DNA of 64,000 nucleotides from Streptomyces sp. NBC_00568 (GTDB lineage: Bacteria; Actinomycetota; Actinomycetes; Streptomycetales; Streptomycetaceae). The position numbers and the translations under genes were made by a program. The notes under the pieces were generated by a model. The model was not told the origin of the DNA. It saw nothing but the letters and a program-made list of their open reading frames with translations, and made no database searches. The stretch covers positions 7,121,001-7,185,000 of the forward strand of contig NZ_JAPENW010000001.1 of the NCBI RefSeq assembly GCF_026341855.1, written 5' to 3'. Positions 35,529 through 42,872 of the stretch are shown piece by piece. Positions within the stretch are counted from its first letter, which is position 1. Each line of letters begins with the position of its first letter.

Positions 35529-35605
35529 CAGCATCCCGCCCGGCATCCCGCCCGGCATCCCGCCCGGCATCCCGCCCGGCATCCCGGCCGGCATCCCGGC
35601 CGGCG
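35529..35605. repeat. 12-bp tandem repeat GGCATCCCGCCC, about 6 copies
   Basis: Lies between the ligase stop and the monooxygenase start. The last copies change to GGCATCCCGGCC. It is followed by GACAGGAGACCCCTC, which contains the AGGAG ribosome site of the next gene. Confidence 0.9.
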
Positions 35606-35636
35606 CCCGGGCCGCCCGTCCGACAGGAGACCCCTC

Positions 35637-37796
35637 ATGACGACCTCTGTGCACAAGCCGCCCCCCGGTTTCGACGTGCTGGTCGTCGGGGCCGGGCCGG
35701 TCGGTCTGACCGCCGCCCATGAACTGGCCCGCAGGGGCCTGCGGGTGCGTGTCGTCGACGCCGCGCCCGGACCCGCCCGCACCAGCCGCGCCGTCGCCGT
35801 CCACCCGCGCACCCTGGAGACCTTCGACCAGATGGGAACGGCCGAGGGCATGCTCCGCCACGGCCGCCGCAACCGGGCCTTCACCATGTACGCCACCGGC
35901 CGGCGCCTGGTCCGTCTCGAGGCCGACTACGCCTCGATGCCCACCCGCTACCCCTACACCCTCATCATCGAGCAGACCCGCACCGAGGGCGTGCTGCGCG
36001 ACGCCGTCGCCCGGCTCGGCGTGCGGGTCGAATGGGGCGTGCGTCTGGCGGGGTTCGAGCAGGACGCGACGGGCGTACGGGCACGGCTGGTCCACACCGA
36101 CAGCACCCCCACCCCCACCCCCACCCCCACCCCCACCCGCACCCGCACCCGCGACAGCGCCGGCGCCGCGGAACGCGAGGGGCGGGCAGAGCGGGAAGAG
36201 CCGCAGGAACGCGAGGGGCCCCAGGGGCGGGAAGAGGGCGAGGCGTGCGCGGGGCGGGGGGAGTGGGAGGAGGTCTGCGCGGTGCCCTGGCTGGTGGGCT
36301 GCGACGGCGGCCACAGCACCGTCCGCAAGACCCTCGGCCTGCCGCTGGTCGGCGAGAGCCGCGACACCTGGATGCTCGCCGACGCCCCCGTCCGCATGGA
36401 CCTGGCGCCCGACACCATCTACTGGGTCCACACCGGCGGCCAGGCCCTGATGATGGTCCCCTACGCCCGCGAGGGCCACTGGCGCCTGCTCGACACGGCC
36501 CCCCGAAGCCATGACGGGAGGGGGAGCGCCGAACGGTTCAGCGCCAGGCTCTCCCGCGGCCTGGGCACCGGTGTCCAGGTCGGCGAGCCGGAGTGGACGT
36601 CCGTGTTCACCTTCCAGCAGCGGATGGTCCCGCGGATGCACGAGGGCCGCGTGTTCGTAGCGGGCGACGCCGCCCATGTGCACAGCCCGGCGTCCGGGCA
36701 GGGCATGAACACCGGCATCCAGGAGGCGTACAACCTCGCCTGGAAACTCGCCGCCGTCCACCACGGGCACGCGCGGCGCCCGCTGCTCGAGTCCTACGGC
36801 CAGGAACGGGTCCCGGTCGGGCGGGCGCTGCTGGACTCGACGCGCACCGCCACCTGGCTGGTCCAGTTCAAGAACGCCCTGGCCGCGGTCGGGCTGCCGC
36901 TGGTCTTCGCGGTCGTGCGCAACGCGCCGTGGCTGCGCCGCGCCATCCAGCGCAAGGTGCTGGGCGGCATGTCGGGGCTGCGCCTGCACTACGCCGGATC
37001 GCCCCTCACCACGCCCGCCGCCACCTCCCGTGCCCGCCCGCGCCGCCGGCCGGTGCCCGCACCGGGCGAACGCGCCTCCGGCGCGGCCACCGCCGGCGAC
37101 GCGCTGGTCCGCGAACTGCGCGACGTGCGCTGGTCCCTGCTCCTGGCCCACGACCACGGCAGCGGGAGTGACAGCGACCGCGACCACAGCAGCGGGGGCG
37201 GCAGCGACCGCGGCAATGCCAGCAACCACGGCAGCGACCCCGGTGGCAGTGGCAGTGGCAGTGGCACCGGCCGCGGCAGCGGGAGGGGGAGTGTTGCGCT
37301 GCGCACGGCCCGCGAGGCGGAGCGCCGCTACGGGGCCTGGCTGTCCGTGCGCCGCGTCGGCGGCCGTACGGGACGGACAGCGCTGCCCGACGCGGACGGC
37401 ACCCTGCGTGCCGCGGACGGTGCCCTCCCCGACGCGGACGACACCCTGCGTACCGCGGACGGTGGCCTCCCCGATGTGGACGCCGCCTTGCCCAATGTGG
37501 ACGGCACCCTGCCCGACGTGGACGGTGTCCTGCCCGATGCGGACGGTGCCCTGCGGGCCGCCCTGGGGCTGGAGGCCGAAGGGTCCTGGGTGCTGGTGCG
37601 GCCCGACGGCTACCTCGCCGCACGCGGCGAGACGCTGACCCCCGCGGCGCTGGAGCGGGCGCTCGCCCCGGTCCACCCCGTCGCCGCCCGGGATGCAGCG
37701 ACTCTCGAGCGGCCCTCCGGCAGCCGTCGAGCCGTTCAGGACACGGTCGAGACGAACAGCCCAGCAGGCGCCATGGAAATGGAGAGAACACGATGA
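35637..37796 (+). CDS. FAD-dependent aromatic polyketide monooxygenase
   Basis: Encodes 719 aa. The FAD motifs are DVLVVGAGPVGLTAAHELARR (about residues 13-33, GxGxxG), WLVGCDGGHSTVR, and VFVAGDAAHVHSPASGQGMN. The C-terminal thioredoxin-like domain ends with WVLVRPDGYLAARGE. This is the PgaE/RdmE/OxyS-type class A hydroxylase family. Two inserts are unusual: a Thr-Pro repeat followed by a charged Glu/Arg stretch near residues 156-210, and in the C-terminal half a Ser/Gly/Asp stretch plus about seven LPDADGTLRAADG-like repeats. The core motifs are intact. Its stop overlaps the ketoreductase start (ATGA), so the two are coupled. Confidence 0.9.
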   Translation: MTTSVHKPPPGFDVLVVGAGPVGLTAAHELARRGLRVRVVDAAPGPARTSRAVAVHPRTLETFDQMGTAEGMLRHGRRNRAFTMYATGRRLVRLEADYASMPTRYPYTLIIEQTRTEGVLRDAVARLGVRVEWGVRLAGFEQDATGVRARLVHTDSTPTPTPTPTPTRTRTRDSAGAAEREGRAEREEPQEREGPQGREEGEACAGRGEWEEVCAVPWLVGCDGGHSTVRKTLGLPLVGESRDTWMLADAPVRMDLAPDTIYWVHTGGQALMMVPYAREGHWRLLDTAPRSHDGRGSAERFSARLSRGLGTGVQVGEPEWTSVFTFQQRMVPRMHEGRVFVAGDAAHVHSPASGQGMNTGIQEAYNLAWKLAAVHHGHARRPLLESYGQERVPVGRALLDSTRTATWLVQFKNALAAVGLPLVFAVVRNAPWLRRAIQRKVLGGMSGLRLHYAGSPLTTPAATSRARPRRRPVPAPGERASGAATAGDALVRELRDVRWSLLLAHDHGSGSDSDRDHSSGGGSDRGNASNHGSDPGGSGSGSGTGRGSGRGSVALRTAREAERRYGAWLSVRRVGGRTGRTALPDADGTLRAADGALPDADDTLRTADGGLPDVDAALPNVDGTLPDVDGVLPDADGALRAALGLEAEGSWVLVRPDGYLAARGETLTPAALERALAPVHPVAARDAATLERPSGSRRAVQDTVETNSPAGAMEMERTR

Positions 37797-38596
37797 CGTC
37801 ATCCCCGCCCGCCCCCTCGCCCGCCCAGCCGGCCGCCCTGGTCACCGGCGCGACGAGCGGCATCGGGCTGGCCGTCGCCCGCGACCTGGGCCGCCGCGGC
37901 CACCGTGTCTTCATCTGCGCGCGCAACCCCGAGCAGGTCAAACAGGTCGTCGAGGACCTCCGCGAGGAGGGCCTGGACGTCGACGGCACCGCCGCCGACG
38001 TCCGCTCCGCCCCGTCCGTCGCCGCGCTCGTGCGGGCCGCGGTCGACGCCTTCGGCCCGATCGGCGTCCTGGTCAACAACGCCGGGCGCAGCGGCGGCGG
38101 ACCGACCGCCGACCTCTCCGACGAACTCTGGTACGACGTCATCGACACCAACCTCAACAGCGTCTTCCTGCTCACCCGCGAGGTCCTCAAGAACGGCGGC
38201 CTGGCCGGCACCCGAGGCGGCCGCATCATCAACATCGCCTCCACCGCCGGCAAGCAGGGCGTCGTGCTCGGCGCCCCCTACTCCGCCTCCAAGCACGGCG
38301 TCGTCGGCTTCACCAAGGCACTCGGCAAGGAACTCGCCCCCACCGGCGTGACCGTCAACGCGGTCTGCCCCGGCTACGTCGAGACACCCATGGCCCAGCG
38401 GGTCCGCCAGGGCTACGCCGGCGCCTGGAACACCACCGAGGAACAGGTCCTGGAGCAGTTCGAGGCGAAGATCCCGCTCGGCCGCTACTCCACCCCCGAG
38501 GAGGTCGCCGGCCTCGTCGGCTACCTGACCACCGAGCACGCCGCGTCCATCACCGCCCAGGCCCTCAACGTCTGCGGCGGCCTGGGCAACTTCTGA
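37793..38596 (+). CDS. Type II PKS ketoreductase (SDR)
   Basis: Encodes 267 aa and resembles ActIII-type C9 ketoreductases. The cofactor motif is ALVTGATSGIGLAVARDLG; NNAG is present; catalytic Ser150, Tyr163 and Lys167 are in place (IINIASTAGKQG; YSASKHG). CPGYVETPMAQRVRQGY is typical of aromatic PKS ketoreductases. The ATG overlaps the TGA of the monooxygenase by 4 bp. It should reduce one keto group of an ACP-bound poly-beta-ketone before aromatisation. Confidence 0.95.
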   Translation: MTSSPPAPSPAQPAALVTGATSGIGLAVARDLGRRGHRVFICARNPEQVKQVVEDLREEGLDVDGTAADVRSAPSVAALVRAAVDAFGPIGVLVNNAGRSGGGPTADLSDELWYDVIDTNLNSVFLLTREVLKNGGLAGTRGGRIINIASTAGKQGVVLGAPYSASKHGVVGFTKALGKELAPTGVTVNAVCPGYVETPMAQRVRQGYAGAWNTTEEQVLEQFEAKIPLGRYSTPEEVAGLVGYLTTEHAASITAQALNVCGGLGNF

Positions 38597-38647
38597 GATC
38601 CGCCCGCACCGAACCGTCCGTGTGATCCCCAGAGCGAGGAGTGGGAC

Positions 38648-39604
38648 ATGTCCGCCGAGCGAGTGCACCGCACCACGCACCAGGTGATCGTCGCCGCGCC
38701 GGCGGGCGTGGCGTACGGGCTGATCTCCGACGCCCCCCGGTGGCCGCTGTTCCTGCCGCCCACCGTGCACGTGGAGCAGCTCGACTTCGACGGCGACCAC
38801 GAGCGGCTGCGCATGTGGGCCACCGCCAACGGCCACGTCACGTCATGGACCTCACGCCGCACCCTGGACCCGCAGCGGCGGCGGATCACGTTCCGCCAGG
38901 AACTGCCCGCCGCCCCCCTGCAATCCATGACCGGCACCTGGACGGTCGAGGCGCTCGGCGCCGACCGTTCCCGGCTGACCCTGCAGCACGACTTCACGGT
39001 CACCGGCGGCCACCGTGAGGACGTGGCCTGGGTGCGGCGGGCCACCGACACCAACACCCGTACACAGCTGGAGAGCCTGCGCGCTCTCGCCGAGCGCTGG
39101 GGCCGCCTGGACGACCTGGTCCTGTCCTTCGAGGACACCGTCCGCGTGCCCGGACCGGCCGAACTGGTCTACGACTTCCTCTACCGGATCGGCGACTGGC
39201 CCGAGACGCTCCCGCACGTCACCCGCCTGGACTTCACCGAGGACGACCCCGGCATCCAGTCCCTGTCCATGGACACCCGCACACCGGACGGCCGCACCCA
39301 CACCACCCGGTCCGTGCGGGTCTGCTTCCCGCACGCCGGACGCATCGTCTACAAGCAGACCGCCACCGCACCGCTGATCGCCGCGCACACCGGCGAATGG
39401 TCCGTCGTCCCCGACGAGAAGGGCGTCACGCTCATTGCGCAGCACCATGTCGTGCTGCGCGAGGAGGACATCACCACGGTGCTGGGCGAGCACGCGGACG
39501 TGGCCGGGGCCCGCCGCCATCTGCGCCAGGCCCTGGGCCGCACCAGCACAGCGGTCCTCGACCTGGCCGGCCGGCACGCCCGAAACGCGGTCACCCTCCT
39601 TTGA
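38648..39604 (+). CDS. Didomain aromatase/cyclase
   Basis: Encodes 318 aa: two START/SRPBCC domains, about residues 1-150 (VHRTTHQVIVAAPAGVAYGLI; GTWTVEAL) and 160-318 (VLSFEDTVRVPGPAELVYDFL; TGEWSVVPDEKGVTLIAQHH). Didomain ARO/CYCs work with a C9 ketoreductase to close and aromatise the first ring. The ribosome site is AGCGAGGAG before the ATG. The TGA stop lies inside mobile-element copy 2: the gene ends CTC CTT TGA, and in the reconstructed empty site it would end CTC CTG TGA, so the protein is unchanged by the insertion. Confidence 0.95.
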   Translation: MSAERVHRTTHQVIVAAPAGVAYGLISDAPRWPLFLPPTVHVEQLDFDGDHERLRMWATANGHVTSWTSRRTLDPQRRRITFRQELPAAPLQSMTGTWTVEALGADRSRLTLQHDFTVTGGHREDVAWVRRATDTNTRTQLESLRALAERWGRLDDLVLSFEDTVRVPGPAELVYDFLYRIGDWPETLPHVTRLDFTEDDPGIQSLSMDTRTPDGRTHTTRSVRVCFPHAGRIVYKQTATAPLIAAHTGEWSVVPDEKGVTLIAQHHVVLREEDITTVLGEHADVAGARRHLRQALGRTSTAVLDLAGRHARNAVTLL

Positions 39605-39940
39605 ATCCTCCCCCAGCTGAAGCAGGGATTCCTGGCTCACGCTGCCTGCGGGTCAGCGACCCGACAGGTCTTCCGCGATCAACACCAGCCGGGTTGAAAC
39701 CAGCCCGGTTTGATACTGAAGCTCGGAGGCGCATGTGCTGTCTTGGCTCTCGATCAGCACGGTGTGCGCGCTTGGTTCTCGCACCGCACGGCGTGCAGCC
39801 TACCCACTCAGGCGTACGGTGTTCCGTCCTTGGGACGACATCCCGTTCCCTGCCCTGCTCCGCAGGAGTCCGATTCTCCCCCGCAAGCGGGAGGTACCCC
39901 CACCCCGGCCCGAAGGCCGAGGCATCCTCGGAGGAACCCG
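39601..39940 (-). mobile_element. Non-autonomous IS200/IS605-like element, copy 2, in an operon junction
   Basis: A 340 bp copy in reverse orientation: its right end (TTGAATCCTCCCCCAGC on the plus strand) touches the aromatase gene and its left end touches GTGAGG at 39941. It lies next to TCAC read on the minus strand, which is GTGA on the plus strand. Its left end, read on the plus strand, is CCTCGGAGGAACCCG and forms a strong ribosome site for the next gene. No transposase gene lies inside. Internal hairpins match copy 1. Confidence 0.8.
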
Positions 39941-39943
39941 GTG
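39930..39943 (+). promoter_or_regulatory. Ribosome-binding site supplied by the mobile element
   Basis: GGAGG at 39930-39934 belongs to the element and the GTG start at 39941 to the host, 6 bases apart. All three copies carry the same end (CGGGTTCCTCCGAGG on the opposite strand). Confidence 0.75.
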
Positions 39944-41722
39944 AGGGCCGCACCCAGCCCCCCGGCCACCCCCGGCGGCGCCGACGGCGGTGCAGGGTCC
40001 GACGGCGCCGAGCGGGCCGCGCGGATCGAGGAACTCCTCGGCGACCCGGCCGACCCGCGCAACCCGCACGGCCACCGCGCGCTCCTCGACGCCGACGAAC
40101 AGCGCCGCACCCCGCAGGCCACCGAGGCACTGCTCACCGACGCCGGCCTCGCCGCCGAGTTCGTCCCCCGCCGCCTCGGCGGCCGCCTCGCCCGCCCCGA
40201 CACCCTGGCCCGTGTGCTGCGCCCGCTCTTCCGCCGCGACGTCGCCCTCGGCTTCGGCTACGGCATCACCGCCCTGTTCGGCGCGTCCGCCGTCTGGGCC
40301 GCGGGCAACCGGCAGCAGCGCGAGCGCACCGCCCGCCACCTGCTCCACGGCGACGACGACGACGGCGGCGGCGGCCGGGTCACGATCCTGCACCACGAAC
40401 TGACCCACGCCAACGCCATCCTGCGCGACGAGTTCACCGCACGCCCCGCACCCGGCGGCGGCTTCGTCCTCGACGGCCGCAAGGACGTCATCATCAACGC
40501 CGACCGGGCCCGCGCCTTCGTCATGTACGCGCGCACGGCCACCGCGCCCGGCCCGCACAGCCACTCCGTGCTGCTCCTCGATCCCGACCAGCTCCCGCCG
40601 GCCCGGCTGCGCCGCCTGCCGCGCGTGGCCACCCCCGGCATGCGCGGCAACCGCTTCGCGGGACTGGAGTTCACCCACTGCCCCGTCCCCGCCACCGCCC
40701 TCGTCGCCGGCACCGGCGACGGACTCCCGCTCGCCCTGCGCACCTTCATGGTCAACCGCTGCCTGATCCCCGCCGCCCTCGTCGCCGGCGTCGACAGCGC
40801 CCTGCGGCTCGCGGTGAGGGCCGCGGTCACCGGCCGCACCACCGGACAGCCGGCACGCCGTCACCAACCGGTCCTCGCCGGCGTCTTCGCCGACCTGCTG
40901 GCCTGCGACGCCATGGCGGTGACCGCCCTGCGCACCCTGAGCCTGCTGCCCGACAGCGCCCACCTGGCGGCCGCCGCCGTCAAACTGGCCACCCAGGACG
41001 TGCTGCGCGAGAACCTGGAAGAACTGGCCACCGTCCTGGGCGCCCACGGCTACGACCGCGGACCCCTGTACGGCGGCTTCCAGAAACTCGGACGCGACCT
41101 GCCCGTCGCCGGACTCGGCCACGCCGGCAGCGCCGCCTGCCAGGCCGTCCTGGTGCCACGGCTGCGCGCCCTCGCCCGCACCTCGTGGTTCCGTACGCCC
41201 GAACCCGCCCCCGCCCTGTACCTGCCCACCGCCGCCGTCCCCGACCTGGACTACCGCAGGCTGTCCCTGACGGGCGGCGACGACGTCCTGACCGCCACCC
41301 TCATCGGCGCCGCCCGCCGGCTCGGCCCGCAGCGCACCGCCGGCCCGCAGCGGGCGGCACTCGCCGACCTCGCGGACACCTTCGTCCAGGAGATGCGCAC
41401 CCTGCGCGAGCAGTGCGGCCACCTCCCCGAAGCCGTCCACGACACCCTCGCCGACCCGCGGGCCTGCACCCTCCTGGACCGCTACGTCCTGGTGCTCGCC
41501 GCCGCCGCCTGCCTGGGCGTGTGGGAGGGCCACCACCACACCGGCACCTTCCTCGCCCAGCCGGCCTGGGCGGTGCTGGCCCTGTCCCGGATCGGACGCC
41601 GGCTCGGCCTCCCGGTCCCCGAACCGCCCCACGGCGTCGTGCAGTCGGTCCTGGAGGAAGTACTCCTGCGGTTCGCCCGAAGCCGCAGCTTCGACGTGTA
41701 CGACACACCCCTCGCAGGCTAG
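39941..41722 (+). CDS. Acyl-CoA dehydrogenase/oxidase-like flavoprotein
   Basis: Encodes 593 aa, longer than the usual 380-aa dehydrogenases and closer to acyl-CoA oxidase-sized members. An N-terminal helical domain is followed by a beta domain (VTILHHELTHANAILRDEF; FVLDGRKDVIINADRAR; LEFTHCPVPATALV) and the C-terminal helices (FMVNRCLIPAALVAGVDSAL; LATVLGAHGYDRG). It should use FAD to oxidise or desaturate an acyl thioester, perhaps on the ACP. The ribosome site comes from the adjoining element. The PPTase gene follows 12 bp later. The substrate is unknown. Confidence 0.87.
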   Translation: MRAAPSPPATPGGADGGAGSDGAERAARIEELLGDPADPRNPHGHRALLDADEQRRTPQATEALLTDAGLAAEFVPRRLGGRLARPDTLARVLRPLFRRDVALGFGYGITALFGASAVWAAGNRQQRERTARHLLHGDDDDGGGGRVTILHHELTHANAILRDEFTARPAPGGGFVLDGRKDVIINADRARAFVMYARTATAPGPHSHSVLLLDPDQLPPARLRRLPRVATPGMRGNRFAGLEFTHCPVPATALVAGTGDGLPLALRTFMVNRCLIPAALVAGVDSALRLAVRAAVTGRTTGQPARRHQPVLAGVFADLLACDAMAVTALRTLSLLPDSAHLAAAAVKLATQDVLRENLEELATVLGAHGYDRGPLYGGFQKLGRDLPVAGLGHAGSAACQAVLVPRLRALARTSWFRTPEPAPALYLPTAAVPDLDYRRLSLTGGDDVLTATLIGAARRLGPQRTAGPQRAALADLADTFVQEMRTLREQCGHLPEAVHDTLADPRACTLLDRYVLVLAAAACLGVWEGHHHTGTFLAQPAWAVLALSRIGRRLGLPVPEPPHGVVQSVLEEVLLRFARSRSFDVYDTPLAG

Positions 41723-41734
41723 GAGACAGCCGCC

Positions 41735-42694
41735 ATGCACCGGACGGCTACCGGCGAGCCCCTGCCCGCCGACACGACCGGCGAACTCCTTCCCGCCGGC
41801 ACGGACCGGCCCGCGAGGGACGAGTTCCTCCGCCCGGCCACGGACCGGCCCCGGCCCGCAAGAGGCGAGCCGATCCACGTCCTGCCCGCCGGACCCTGGC
41901 GGCCCGTCCGCGACCACCTGCGCGCCCACGGCCACGCGGTCGTCCACACCACCTGGGGCGAATGGCTGCCCGCCGCGCTCACCCGGCCCCACCTGCGCCG
42001 GCTGCTCGGACGGCGGGACTGGGCCCGCTGCCGGCGCATCACCGACCCGGCGGTCCGCTACCGGTTCGTCGCCTCACGCCTGCTGATGAAATACACGGCG
42101 GCGGCCGCACTGGCCACCGCACCCGAGGGCCTGGACGTCTCCTACCGGCTCGGCGGACGCCCCTACCTGCGCGGCTTCGACCAGCTCGACCTCAGCCTGA
42201 CCCACACCGGCGACCTGATGGCCCTCGGACTCAGCAGAGACGGCCGGATCGGCGTCGACGCCGAGCCCGCCGACCGCACCATGCGCCCCGACCTGCTGCA
42301 GGGCCAGATATGCACCCCCACCGAGGCAGCCGAACTGGCCCGGCTCCCCGAGGACGAACAAAGCGAACAGACCCTGCGCCTGTGGACCCTCAAGGAGGCC
42401 TACACCAAGGCACTCGGCCAGGGCATGCGGCTGCGCTTCACCGAGTTCGGCTTCGGCCTGCACACCGGCCGCCTGCTCGCCCCGGACGGCACACCCGCCG
42501 CCCGCACCGAATGGACCTTCTCCACCCACCGCATCCTGGACCGCTACCTGCTCAGCACCGCCCGCCACGACGCCGGCCTGGACACCGCCCCCGACACCTC
42601 GGCACACACCATGCTCGACCCGGGCTTCGCGGCGGTCATGACGCACTTCGTCCCGCCGCCGCACGACCGCCCCGCCCCCCGCCGGCCCGGGTGA
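41735..42694 (+). CDS. Sfp-type 4'-phosphopantetheinyl transferase
   Basis: Encodes 319 aa. The PPTase motifs are LSLTHTGDLMALGL, GVDAEP with Asp175 and Glu177 (magnesium), and WTLKEAYTKALGQG with Lys220 and Glu221. These define the Sfp/Gsp superfamily that converts apo- to holo-carrier proteins. An extra 50 residues at the N-terminus are low-complexity. AGGAGA precedes the ATG. Its place beside the carrier and condensation genes suggests it activates the ACP at 30975, and perhaps a peptidyl carrier encoded elsewhere. Confidence 0.93.
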   Translation: MHRTATGEPLPADTTGELLPAGTDRPARDEFLRPATDRPRPARGEPIHVLPAGPWRPVRDHLRAHGHAVVHTTWGEWLPAALTRPHLRRLLGRRDWARCRRITDPAVRYRFVASRLLMKYTAAAALATAPEGLDVSYRLGGRPYLRGFDQLDLSLTHTGDLMALGLSRDGRIGVDAEPADRTMRPDLLQGQICTPTEAAELARLPEDEQSEQTLRLWTLKEAYTKALGQGMRLRFTEFGFGLHTGRLLAPDGTPAARTEWTFSTHRILDRYLLSTARHDAGLDTAPDTSAHTMLDPGFAAVMTHFVPPPHDRPAPRRPG

Positions 42695-42872
42695 TCGAAC
42701 GCCGCCGCTCGAGACCCGCTCGCACCCCGCCTGACCCCCGCTCGGCGCGTCAGCCGCACGTCAGCGCCATGGCAGCGGTGTGACCGACACTCGGGAGCGG
42801 ACGGTGCGGACCACCGAGCCGGGGCATGCCCGCAAGCACCCATGCCCCGGATGGCGATTCAGGAGACACCCG

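Noticed and set aside
39710..39940. Extended N-terminus of the acyl-CoA dehydrogenase read through element copy 2
   Set aside because: The frame is open across the element by chance; the same peptide appears in copy 1, and the GTG at 39941 has a strong ribosome site.
39397..42783. 1128-codon plus-strand frame through the aromatase, dehydrogenase and PPTase genes
   Set aside because: Arg/Pro/Ala-rich shadow frame; the three real genes in other frames carry clear motifs.
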